Position numbers and translations under genes: made by a program
In this document: positions 46,222 to 54,824 of the stretch, one piece after another
Numbering within the stretch: the first letter of the stretch is position 1
Layout: every line of letters starts with the position of its first letter
The notes under the pieces: model-generated
What the model saw: the letters and a program-made list of their open reading frames with translations, nothing else
Databases searched by the model: none
Told to the model about the DNA's origin: nothing
Source: UBA4055 sp964648295
GTDB lineage: Bacteria; UBA4055
Reading direction: 5' to 3'
Assembly: GCA_964648295.1 (NCBI GenBank)
Contig: CAZYNH010000002.1
Span: 62,001-126,000 of the forward strand
Length of the DNA stretch: 64,000 nt

Positions 46222-48447
46222 TTGAAAAGACCTTTATTCAAATACATTCCTGCTCATTTCGGCAGGATTTTTAATTTCACGGGATTCGTATTTCTTTCAT
46301 TTCTGCCTCTTTTCGCCGGGAGCATAGTATCAGGAACGGTCAGAGACGAGAGCGGAACGGCTGTTCCTGATGTTAATATCGTAGTTGCGGGAACCGCATT
46401 AGGGACAGTAACGGATATTAACGGCAGGTTCACACTGCCCAGGCTGCCGGACGGGGATTACAGGATCGGGTTCCATCATGTTTGCTGCGAAGCAGCCTTC
46501 GCCGATGTTGTTTCAGGAACGGCCGACCGTATAAGGCTTGATATTGTCATCAGTGTTAAAACCATTGTCATGGATCCCGTCACTGCGGTCGTTTCAACGG
46601 AATATGCGCCGCAAATTTCTCTTACCGCAAGAGACATTTCTCTGTCAGGATCGGGAACTGTTCAGGAAGTTCTACAGAAAGTGCCCGGAGTGATTGTGGA
46701 AAGCATCAGCGGCGGCCGTTCAAGAGTTTCGATCCGGGGGACTGACTCAAAACATACGTCGGTCTATCTTGACGGAGTGCTGATGAACTCGCCTATGGAC
46801 GGGTCGTTCGATCTCGGTTCCATCCCCTCAGAGATTATTGAAAAGATCGAGATCTATAAATCGGGAGATAATACTATTACATCAAGGTCGGTCGGAGGTA
46901 TTATCAGTATAACGACAAGAAAGAATTCGGGAAAGAACGAGATATTCGCTTCATACGGCAATTCTGTATATCTGAGCGACAGAGATAACTTCGATCCGGA
47001 CAGGCTCAACAATCATAATTACGGAGCAGGCTTCAGTAAAAATATTGGCAGAGATCAGGGGATACTGTTTTCCATTTCAGGGAGAAAAAATGAGAATGAA
47101 TGGTCGTATATAAACGCTGCGAAAGCCGATGAGTACAGGTATATTAATAATCCAAACACGCCCAGAACACATACCAACTCATATTCATATTCAGACAATA
47201 TCTTTGTGTCTTATAATTTCGCTTCCGAAAACATTGAAGGCAGCGCGGGAGCGAATTATTCAATCCATGAGTACGGCCTTCCCGGCTGGTACGATCAGCC
47301 TTATTATGATGCTTTTTCTGAAAAGAGCGAACTGAGATTAAGCGGGTATGCGGCCTGTAAAATCGGCTGTATGCAGCACAGGTTCGATTCGTCTTTCAAC
47401 CTCAGAAAAGAAGGGACGAAGATAGAAGAGGTCAATCCGATCTATTACACCGATACACAGAACAGGTTCGAGAATTTAAAGATTAAATACGAGACTAAAT
47501 ACACGCCCGGCGGTTTCATGATCAGAGCCGGATCAGAATATTTTACGGAATCGGCAGAATCGGAGCTTCTTTCCGGAAGCAGAAATTCAAGAAATATTGT
47601 TTCATTGTTCACCCGGTCGGAATATAAAAAAGAGTTTAACGGGCTTGTAAGTCTCAATACATGGGGAGGTATAAGGCGGGATTTTATCTCAGACAGCGAT
47701 TTTGGTAAATGTCTGTTATCAGCATCGCTGGCACCATCGCTGCAAACAGAAAGGTGCGGCATGATCTTTTCATACAGTTATGATCAGGCATACAACCTGC
47801 CCTCTTTTTCCGATCTTTTCTGGGCTGAGAATCTTTTCAGTTCAGGAAATTCGGATCTGAAGCCTGAATATTCAGTTCAGCACGAGATCTCCTTTACATC
47901 TGTTTTCCATGCGGGCGTTTTTACATTCCGGCCCGTTTACACATATTATGATAAAGAACTGGACGATCTGATAGTCTGGATCAAGCTCAATAACGGAAAG
48001 TATTCGCCGCAGAATTTCAAAAGAGGATCAATAAGAGGGCATGAGATATCTCTGGATTCTGAGATAAGCGACATTTTCGGAATAAAAGCGGAGTATAATC
48101 TCATGGATGCCCGCCAGTTCACTGATAATACTGTCACCAACGATAAATTCATAATATATAAACCTGTAGAAACGCTGTCTTTAATGCTGTCCGGATATCA
48201 TGCCGGATACCACGCGCAGATCAGGATGAAATATAACGGAAAGATGTACATTAACGAGTCAAATTCGATAGACATTTATCCTTTCACTCTTTACGGGGTT
48301 GGTTTATCCAGGTCAGTAATGTATGGGAATGCTGAGATCGTTCTCAGTGCCGGATGCGAGAATATTACGGATGTTCAGTATCAGGTAATTTACGGCTATC
48401 CGATGCCGGGAAGAAAGATAGAAACAGGAATTAAGATAAAATTCTAA
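46222..48447 (+). CDS. btuB: TonB-dependent outer-membrane cobalamin receptor (BtuB-like)
   Basis: A 741-residue TonB-dependent receptor. The signal peptide is followed by a carboxypeptidase-D-like Ig domain (GTVRDESGTAVPDVNIVVAG), common in FCB receptors, then a plug domain (VLQKVPGVIVESISGG, VYLDGVLMNSPMDG, EIIEKIEIYK) and a 22-strand type barrel ending in a terminal Phe. The start is TTG 46222 with GGGGAG upstream. The gene is directly controlled by a cobalamin riboswitch, so cobalamin or a corrinoid is the likely ligand. The next gene, 19 bp downstream, is a beta-propeller lipoprotein like BtuG. Import needs TonB energy and an inner-membrane BtuCDF, which are not in the window. Confidence 0.9.
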   Translation: MKRPLFKYIPAHFGRIFNFTGFVFLSFLPLFAGSIVSGTVRDESGTAVPDVNIVVAGTALGTVTDINGRFTLPRLPDGDYRIGFHHVCCEAAFADVVSGTADRIRLDIVISVKTIVMDPVTAVVSTEYAPQISLTARDISLSGSGTVQEVLQKVPGVIVESISGGRSRVSIRGTDSKHTSVYLDGVLMNSPMDGSFDLGSIPSEIIEKIEIYKSGDNTITSRSVGGIISITTRKNSGKNEIFASYGNSVYLSDRDNFDPDRLNNHNYGAGFSKNIGRDQGILFSISGRKNENEWSYINAAKADEYRYINNPNTPRTHTNSYSYSDNIFVSYNFASENIEGSAGANYSIHEYGLPGWYDQPYYDAFSEKSELRLSGYAACKIGCMQHRFDSSFNLRKEGTKIEEVNPIYYTDTQNRFENLKIKYETKYTPGGFMIRAGSEYFTESAESELLSGSRNSRNIVSLFTRSEYKKEFNGLVSLNTWGGIRRDFISDSDFGKCLLSASLAPSLQTERCGMIFSYSYDQAYNLPSFSDLFWAENLFSSGNSDLKPEYSVQHEISFTSVFHAGVFTFRPVYTYYDKELDDLIVWIKLNNGKYSPQNFKRGSIRGHEISLDSEISDIFGIKAEYNLMDARQFTDNTVTNDKFIIYKPVETLSLMLSGYHAGYHAQIRMKYNGKMYINESNSIDIYPFTLYGVGLSRSVMYGNAEIVLSAGCENITDVQYQVIYGYPMPGRKIETGIKIKF

Positions 48448-48466
48448 AATAATGGAGGGAAAGAAA

Positions 48467-49531
48467 ATGAAAAAGATGCTGCTGGCTTTAACAGGACTAG
48501 TTTTACTGGCGGGGTGTACGGATTATAAAGGACCGGTGGATCCGGTGGATGTCAGAGGGAGCGTATGCCTGATAAACGGACGCGGAGATACTCCGGGTAC
48601 AATATCGGTCATTAACGGACTCGGTATCATATCCAATGATGTGACAGGGGTCGGTATGTGCCCTAATCACATTATGGAGCACGGAGGAAGCCTTTATGTA
48701 GTCAACTCCGGGAATAATAATATTCAGATAATAGACGCCGGAACGCTTAGCAGTACGGGATCAATAGAGCTTACAGCTTATTCGAACCCGATGAGATCGG
48801 CGATCTCGAACAGGAAACTTTATGCAACGAATATGTTCGGAACAGGGATCGATGTTTACGATTTTGATAAAGACAGCCTATATACGCTGGTTCTGAACGG
48901 GATCCCGCAGGAGAATGGAACTGACGCGGTAATTTCGACAGGTAGCAGAATATATGCAGGTGTAAAAAATTATTCGGTTAATTATGAAACATGGGAAGTA
49001 ACCTATCATGACGAATATATAGCCGTGATAGACGCCGAGGCTGATACTCTCATAACTTCGTTTAAAGCCGGGATCAACATAGCCGGAATGCTTATCAATC
49101 ACGAGAACGAACTGCATGTTCTCAGCAAAGGTAACAGCAATGATATAGAAGGATTTGTAAGAGTATTCGATCTTGCGGCCGCGGACTATGACAGTTATTC
49201 CCAGATCGAACTCGGTTCTCAGCCCGGCGCGTTCGGTATAAACAGTGAGGGTATGGTATATGTTGCGGTTTCAGGGTTCAACCCCGACTGGACAGGATTC
49301 GGCGGTATCATGAAATACAATTCTGTAAGTAATGAGATATTGTACGGAGCTGATAACATGCTCTATTCATCGGCAGCGAGCGGGATACTCGGGATCTGTA
49401 TAGACGGGTACGATAAAATTTACGCATCTCTTTTCGACAAAAACGAGCTTGTGATAATTGAAAATGATGAGGTAAAGTCAGTACTGACCACAGGAGACGG
49501 GCCGCAAGGCATGGTTTTTGTTAAAGAATAA
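48467..49531 (+). CDS. Beta-propeller surface lipoprotein, BtuG-like
   Basis: A 354-residue lipoprotein (lipobox LLAGC near residue 18). It is made of repeated blades with motifs such as LYVVNSGNNNIQIIDAGTLSS, broken here as LYVVNSGNNNIQ and IIDAGTLSS, and is related to YncE/DUF5074 propellers. Bacteroides BtuG proteins are surface lipoprotein propellers that bind B12 tightly and sit next to BtuB under riboswitch control; this gene has the same context. GGAGGG is 6 bp before ATG 48467, so this start is preferred to 48452. Direct B12 binding is inferred from context only. Confidence 0.8.
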   Translation: MKKMLLALTGLVLLAGCTDYKGPVDPVDVRGSVCLINGRGDTPGTISVINGLGIISNDVTGVGMCPNHIMEHGGSLYVVNSGNNNIQIIDAGTLSSTGSIELTAYSNPMRSAISNRKLYATNMFGTGIDVYDFDKDSLYTLVLNGIPQENGTDAVISTGSRIYAGVKNYSVNYETWEVTYHDEYIAVIDAEADTLITSFKAGINIAGMLINHENELHVLSKGNSNDIEGFVRVFDLAAADYDSYSQIELGSQPGAFGINSEGMVYVAVSGFNPDWTGFGGIMKYNSVSNEILYGADNMLYSSAASGILGICIDGYDKIYASLFDKNELVIIENDEVKSVLTTGDGPQGMVFVKE

Positions 49532-49534
49532 AAA

Positions 49535-51964
49535 TTATTTTGCGATATAAAACACTTCCTTGAGCTCTGTGACTTTTCCCTGATCGTCCTTTGCTTTGAG
49601 CAGGCAGATATACGCTCCGGTGTCTATTGTTTTTCCGCTTTCGCTCAGACAGTTCCATACAAAGCTGCCCGAAGAAGTGCTGTAGTCGCCGTTTTTGGGC
49701 ATAGCTATAAGCTGACCCTTTATGTTGAATATTTTCATTGTCAGGTAAACATAAGCGGAATCGAACTCATAGCTGATGACCAGATTGTCGTTATCTCCGT
49801 CACCGTTCGGTGTGGCCGTTTTCGGGCTTATTCTGAAACTGGCTGAAGTTCCGATATCTCCCGGGTCCTGAAAAACTGAATTTTTTGCGGTCGGTGTTCC
49901 TTTATGAACGCAGTAAACCCAGTTGCTCAGATCAGAAGAACTGAATTTGGGATTGATCTTCTCAATGCTTCTTCCGGCATCATTATCGAAACCTTTGTAT
50001 GAGATACTGTCAATGACCGAGCCGTTTTTGGACAGGATGAAGATATTATCAGAACTGTTATTGAGAGCGGCTAATTTTGGAGCCACGAATACATTTGAGT
50101 TCAGGATACTTTCAAAATTAAAGATAAGGCTGTCTTTGGCCATCACAATTAAATCACCCGGTAAAGATACAAAATACGGGAAGAAAACCGCATTGGCCTT
50201 GTTCTCGTCAGAGATACCGAAATCTGACAAGTCTATAGTTTCATCCGATGTGTTGACGATCTCAATGTACTCGCACTGTCCCGCGGACGGATTTTTCATA
50301 AACTCGTTTATGGTAAGAGGCGGCGACTGGAAAGGCACGAAGATCTGAGTCTCAAGCGAGTTGTTCTGCGTATTCTGGTCTCCGGAGACCTCGGCTTCGA
50401 ACATGATGCCTACTGTGCCTGATCTTTCGAAGAAAATGTCTGTTTCAACCGTGACCGAATCGTCGGGCGCCGGCGCCGCAGTAATCTCCGATGAAGAATT
50501 GTAAACTCCGTCCGCATAAGCCGATACCGAAAACGAGGCGGTGTGCTGATAACCGATGTTTTTCACAGTTACACCGAACCTGTTAAAGCCGGTCGGGTCT
50601 ATTATTGCGGGCGGAATTATCCGCGATATCTTGAGATCGAAGTCGAAAGGCATAGCGGAATTTTTCTTTGTGGGCGTGCCCGAAGTTTCCGAATATGTCC
50701 AGTTCGACAATACATCGGAAGAGAGCTCCGGGCTTCTTTTCTCGACGCTTTTTCCCGTTGCGCCGAAACCCGAATACGCGATACTGTCTGTCACTCCTCC
50801 GCTTCTTGTCAGCAAAAATATCTTGTCTGTTTCGTTGTTCAAAACTGCGAGTGAGGATGTAACGAATACTTTTTCAGCGTCAACATTATAAAAATTGAAT
50901 ATGGAATCGCTTTTAGCCATAACGAAATATGAGCCGGCGGGGACTGTTTTCTGCGGGAAATATACCACCCTTGTTCTGACCTCGTCTGAAATTCCGAAAT
51001 CGCCGAGATTGACTTCTGAGCCGGATATATTATAGACTTCGATGAACTCGCACTGGTCAGCAGCCGGGATGCTCATAAATTCATTCAGTACGAGAGGCGG
51101 AGCGGGAAATGGCACAAATACCGTCATTTCGGCGGAATTGTCTGAGGTGTCGTCATCGGCTTCACACTCGAGAGAGAACCTAATCTTAACCGTGCCTGAG
51201 ATAGTAAAGCTGATATTCATATTAAAAAAAACTGAATCCTGAGGTGATAGCACGCCTGAATAAACCTCTTCGGATTCTGTAATACCTTCAGACTCTGCCC
51301 GCAAGGTAAACACTTCGGTGGTATAAAGCCCAGTATTTGTTACTTTCAAGATAAAGGTGTTAGGCACGGAAGGATCTATTGAGTAAGGGTAGGAGCTTAT
51401 CTTCAGTTCCAGGTCGAAGTCCAGAGGGAAAACGGAATTTCTGAACCCGGGCGTGCCCCTTGCCGTTTTCGAATTGGTCCAGATATCCCTATCAAATGAA
51501 GTTCTTTCGTCAGAATAATTCTCGGGCTGATCGATCGTGTATGTGTAAGTATCTGAAACAGAGCTGTCCGGCATCATAAGGATAACAGTTTCCGCGTTCG
51601 TGTTGCTGAGCCCGTACGCCCCGAAAGACCCGTCGTTTATCATGACCCTGAGTACGGAATCCGGGATCAGATCTTCATAGTAAACACTGTTAAGATAATA
51701 GGATGAATCCATCACTACGCAGTAACGGCGGGGTTTTAAGATCATGTCCGGAAAACCGTTGTATTTTTTAAGCATATCAATTTCGTCCTGATCACCAATT
51801 GACCACCCGCTCAGATCTATTTCAAGGTCTGAATCGTTATAAATTTCTATAAACTCATCATGGTTCTCGTTCCCCGCGGGATTGAACATCGCTTCAGTAA
51901 GAATAACTCTCGAGAACAGGAGGGATGCTGCAGTAAGCGCGATAATCATGTATATGATCTTCAT
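49535..51964 (-). CDS. Secreted lamin-tail-domain protein with FlgD-like C-terminus
   Basis: An 809-residue exported protein with a signal peptide (MIIALTAASLLFS). It contains three lamin-tail (LTD) domains that start with ILTEAMFNPAG, LVLNEFMSIPA and LTINEFMKNPSAG, each followed by an Ig/CARDB-like module. The last 90 residues (ATPNGDGDNDNLVISYEFD, MKIFNIKGQLI) resemble the FlgD-Ig or gliding-motility-associated C-terminal domain used as a T9SS signal. Such proteins are found on the surface of FCB bacteria; the ligand is unknown. Confidence 0.85.
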   Translation of the reverse strand: MKIIYMIIALTAASLLFSRVILTEAMFNPAGNENHDEFIEIYNDSDLEIDLSGWSIGDQDEIDMLKKYNGFPDMILKPRRYCVVMDSSYYLNSVYYEDLIPDSVLRVMINDGSFGAYGLSNTNAETVILMMPDSSVSDTYTYTIDQPENYSDERTSFDRDIWTNSKTARGTPGFRNSVFPLDFDLELKISSYPYSIDPSVPNTFILKVTNTGLYTTEVFTLRAESEGITESEEVYSGVLSPQDSVFFNMNISFTISGTVKIRFSLECEADDDTSDNSAEMTVFVPFPAPPLVLNEFMSIPAADQCEFIEVYNISGSEVNLGDFGISDEVRTRVVYFPQKTVPAGSYFVMAKSDSIFNFYNVDAEKVFVTSSLAVLNNETDKIFLLTRSGGVTDSIAYSGFGATGKSVEKRSPELSSDVLSNWTYSETSGTPTKKNSAMPFDFDLKISRIIPPAIIDPTGFNRFGVTVKNIGYQHTASFSVSAYADGVYNSSSEITAAPAPDDSVTVETDIFFERSGTVGIMFEAEVSGDQNTQNNSLETQIFVPFQSPPLTINEFMKNPSAGQCEYIEIVNTSDETIDLSDFGISDENKANAVFFPYFVSLPGDLIVMAKDSLIFNFESILNSNVFVAPKLAALNNSSDNIFILSKNGSVIDSISYKGFDNDAGRSIEKINPKFSSSDLSNWVYCVHKGTPTAKNSVFQDPGDIGTSASFRISPKTATPNGDGDNDNLVISYEFDSAYVYLTMKIFNIKGQLIAMPKNGDYSTSSGSFVWNCLSESGKTIDTGAYICLLKAKDDQGKVTELKEVFYIAK

Positions 51965-52035
51965 TTCGGCCGTCTCTTTTTATATACACGATAAAATAAG
52001 GTTAAAAGTTTGGTAAAAAGCAAGTAAATTTCCTT

Positions 52036-52063
52036 TTGATTTTGTTAGAAATAATACTATATT
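52036..52063 (+). promoter_or_regulatory. Candidate promoter of selC
   Basis: TTGATT, a 16-bp spacer and TATATT, ending 11 bp upstream of the tRNA-Sec 5' end. Confidence 0.5.
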
Positions 52064-52074
52064 ACACACATCTC

Positions 52075-52171
52075 GGGCTTGGATGGAGACCTGGTGGCTC
52101 CCGCGGACTTCAAATCCGTTCTGCAGGGCGTTAATAGCGTCCGGGGTGGGTTCGATTCCCACACTCGCCCG
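52075..52171 (+). tRNA. selC: tRNA-Sec (TCA), selenocysteine
   Basis: A 97-nt tRNA. The anticodon stem CGGA/TCCG encloses loop CTTCAAA (anticodon TCA). It has a long D stem closed over TGGT, a long variable arm of about 25 nt, and T arm GTGGG TTCGATT CCCAC. The acceptor ends pair at GGGC/GCCC, but at least two of the following pairs are T-C and T-T mismatches and the eighth is weak, so the stem is poor for the 8-bp selC standard. A T7 run follows. The organism probably makes selenoproteins; selA, selB and selD are not in the window. Confidence 0.85.
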
Positions 52172-52176
52172 TTTTT

Positions 52177-54708
52177 TTATTTCTGATTAAGGAAAGTCTT
52201 TCTTAAATAATCTTCCTGCGTACTTTTGACGATCCTCATTTCCTCATCTTCCAGATCCCATCCGAGGATGGAGATGTTCGACGCCCAGTGGCGTATGATG
52301 TTCTGCGTGTTTACAATATTCGAGTTGTTGTCGTAAAGCGACAATGGTGCGATATATGACAGGATGGGAAGAACATCGGTGTTCACCGGGCCTTCGCCTG
52401 CAAAGCCTTTTACCTGCGCGGGGCCGAATATCAGCCTTGAGAATAATTCATAAGCCGATTTAATATTTACAGGTTCCGCAGCGACATCCGCGGCTATCTC
52501 GGGAACTTTCATCCTTCTCTTTACATCTTCCAGCGTAGGCCTGTAAGAACCTTTGCAGCCCACAAGCATCAGATCGTAACCGGGTTCGGCGACCAGCATA
52601 TAAGCATCCGGGAACACTTTTTGAAAAGATCTGAAAACCAGTTTAAGAGCTTCCGGCTTAAGATGATGCATGTGGATCCACTGCCCGAAAACGCCTTCCT
52701 CGTTTAGAGCTCTGTGCGCGAGTTCGTAGAATTCAACTGTAAAAAGGTCCGAAACGCCCGCAAGCCAGGGGTTCGAAGGCTCTGAAGTTATCATGTCGTA
52801 TTTTCCCGCGCTTCTCTGCAAAAACAGCCTTCCGTCCGTCAGGTGCAGCTTCACATTTTCTTTTGAGAGGGGATCATTGTTGAATATATTCAGGTAATTC
52901 GCAGCTTCGATTATGGCGGGCTCAATTTCTATCGCGTCAACGATAATTCCGGGGTGTATGGCTACCGATCCTACGGTCGTTCCCGTTCCGTAACCGATCA
53001 CGCATACATTTTTCGGATCCGGATGGAAAAAGGCCGGAAAATGCCCGGTCAGTTTTTGCGTGGGCATATCGGTGAATGAAGAACCGTCGCCTTTTCCGTT
53101 TGTTTTCACAGAGAGCTCTCCGGTGTATTTGTTCCTTGCGGTAGTGACGGTTGCCGTAAACCCGTCCCTGTAATAGATTATATCAACTTCTTTTGCATAG
53201 ATTTTACCGACCCCGTATTTTAAAACATCGGGATTACTTTTTATTCTCGGAGTGCTTATGGCCGCTCCGGCACTCAAGGCGGCTTTGTCTAAGCGGGGAA
53301 TGAGGAACCATACGACCGCAATACAGGCTATACCGGTTTTAAGATAGGCTTTCGTTTTTTTATAATTCAGGACATAAGCTGAAAAAAGCCCGATCGCAAT
53401 GAGGAAAGTGCTTGTTATTCTAAGCGTGTTCTCAAGGCCGATATACGGGATAAGTAAAAACGCTGCGGCAACGGATCCCGCTATGCTGCCAACTGTATTC
53501 CATGCGTAAAAATATGAGGTGTTGGCGGCCGGGTTATCCGCGCACTGCTTCATCATAAAAAGTCCGTAAGTGAAGAATATGCCTGAAAGCATGGTGGCTA
53601 CGCTCATAAGCAGGATCGCGGGAAAAAGCTGGCTAACGAACAGGCCGTAAGCATTTGTTGTAGCCTCAATGCTGAAATTTTTTATAAAATAGTCCGGCAG
53701 ATAATTAGCCACGGCAATAGACGCTGTCGTCGCTACGGGAATAAGCAGGAGCAAAGCAAAAAAAATTGTACGCGAGACATCTACTACTTTTTCCCCGTAC
53801 CGAATGGCTATGTACTTCAGACCGGCCCCGCCTAATGCGGCACCGATACCGTAAAAGAACAGATAAACGGCAAGTATGGTCGAATAGGCATAAATAGATC
53901 CGCCGACCGTCAATATGATCAGCCTCGTCCATACAAGTTCTGAAGCAAGCCCGATAAAACCGACCGTTGCGGATATGATAAGAATAATATTTCTGGCCTT
54001 TCCGGAAAGGGGTTTCCCGCTCATTACGAATTCAAAGGCGGATCTTTTTGAAACTTCAGAAGCGTTTTTTTTCTTTCCCGTGATCTTCGGCAGAAGCAGA
54101 ATAAAGACCGGCAGAAGAGCGTTCGCCCCGGCGGTCAGGTAGATCGTGTTCAAGAGACCTATGCGGGGAAGCAGATAGTAGCCCGAAGCTATACATCCCA
54201 TTGAAGCGCCGAGTGTATTCAGCCCGTAGATTATCGTGATCCTTCTCTCTGCAAGGTTCGTTTGTTCCTGCAGATATTTTCCGAGAACCGGAAGAGCCGC
54301 GCCCATGCATATAGTTGGGATTAGCATTATTACCGCGCTGAAAAGAACGCGGAGAACGAAAATGCTGAAATTAGCGTCGCCGAATTTTTGAAGTATTCCG
54401 GGCAGGCTCGCGAACGCCCAGTTGAACGAAAGGGGGCTTAAAGCGGCAGTAACAGCTATTATCAGTTCAAGTAAGGCATAGACTTTTAGAGGCTTTTCCC
54501 GCCCGATCAGGTATTTTGAAGAGAGCCATGAGCCAATCGCCAGTCCGCCCATGAAGGTCGATACGACTGTAGTGATGCCCATCGTCGTCGAACCTAACAG
54601 AAGGGTCAGGAATCTTACCCACGCAATCTGATATATCAGTGAATATGAGCCTGAAAAGAATAGTATGACCGCTAGCGCTATGAATATCTTTGTCTGTCTG
54701 TTCGCCAT
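52177..54708 (-). CDS. Fused MFS-type membrane domain/spermidine synthase-like protein
   Basis: An 843-residue protein. About residues 1-450 are multiple transmembrane helices of the kind found in the fused MFS/spermidine synthase family. Residues about 500-700 are a SAM-dependent methyltransferase-fold (spermine/spermidine synthase-like) domain with VIGYGTGTTVGS, DAIEIEPAIIEAA, LTDGR and TSEPSNPW. Proteins of this type are widespread, and few have known substrates; aminopropyl transfer or export of a polyamine-like compound is only inferred. The 3' end abuts the tRNA-Sec gene. Confidence 0.88.
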   Translation of the reverse strand: MANRQTKIFIALAVILFFSGSYSLIYQIAWVRFLTLLLGSTTMGITTVVSTFMGGLAIGSWLSSKYLIGREKPLKVYALLELIIAVTAALSPLSFNWAFASLPGILQKFGDANFSIFVLRVLFSAVIMLIPTICMGAALPVLGKYLQEQTNLAERRITIIYGLNTLGASMGCIASGYYLLPRIGLLNTIYLTAGANALLPVFILLLPKITGKKKNASEVSKRSAFEFVMSGKPLSGKARNIILIISATVGFIGLASELVWTRLIILTVGGSIYAYSTILAVYLFFYGIGAALGGAGLKYIAIRYGEKVVDVSRTIFFALLLLIPVATTASIAVANYLPDYFIKNFSIEATTNAYGLFVSQLFPAILLMSVATMLSGIFFTYGLFMMKQCADNPAANTSYFYAWNTVGSIAGSVAAAFLLIPYIGLENTLRITSTFLIAIGLFSAYVLNYKKTKAYLKTGIACIAVVWFLIPRLDKAALSAGAAISTPRIKSNPDVLKYGVGKIYAKEVDIIYYRDGFTATVTTARNKYTGELSVKTNGKGDGSSFTDMPTQKLTGHFPAFFHPDPKNVCVIGYGTGTTVGSVAIHPGIIVDAIEIEPAIIEAANYLNIFNNDPLSKENVKLHLTDGRLFLQRSAGKYDMITSEPSNPWLAGVSDLFTVEFYELAHRALNEEGVFGQWIHMHHLKPEALKLVFRSFQKVFPDAYMLVAEPGYDLMLVGCKGSYRPTLEDVKRRMKVPEIAADVAAEPVNIKSAYELFSRLIFGPAQVKGFAGEGPVNTDVLPILSYIAPLSLYDNNSNIVNTQNIIRHWASNISILGWDLEDEEMRIVKSTQEDYLRKTFLNQK

Positions 54709-54786
54709 TAAACTCCCTGTCTAAATGATTTAAAAGCAATCGGGAAAGTAATTAAATATTTTGATAAAATCAAACAAAATATAGAG

Positions 54787-54815
54787 TTGCATTTTAACAC
54801 GCCAATACATATTTT
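54787..54815 (+). promoter_or_regulatory. Promoter of the HTH-TPR regulator, predicted leaderless
   Basis: TTGCAT, a 17-bp spacer and TATTTT, with ATG 54825 only 9 bp beyond and no ribosome binding site. Confidence 0.5.
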
Positions 54816-54824
54816 TCTTTCGCG

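Noticed and set aside
52075..52171. Long-arm tRNA of the Ser or Leu type
   Set aside because: The anticodon is TCA within CTTCAAA, and the long D stem with a 4-base loop is that of tRNA-Sec.
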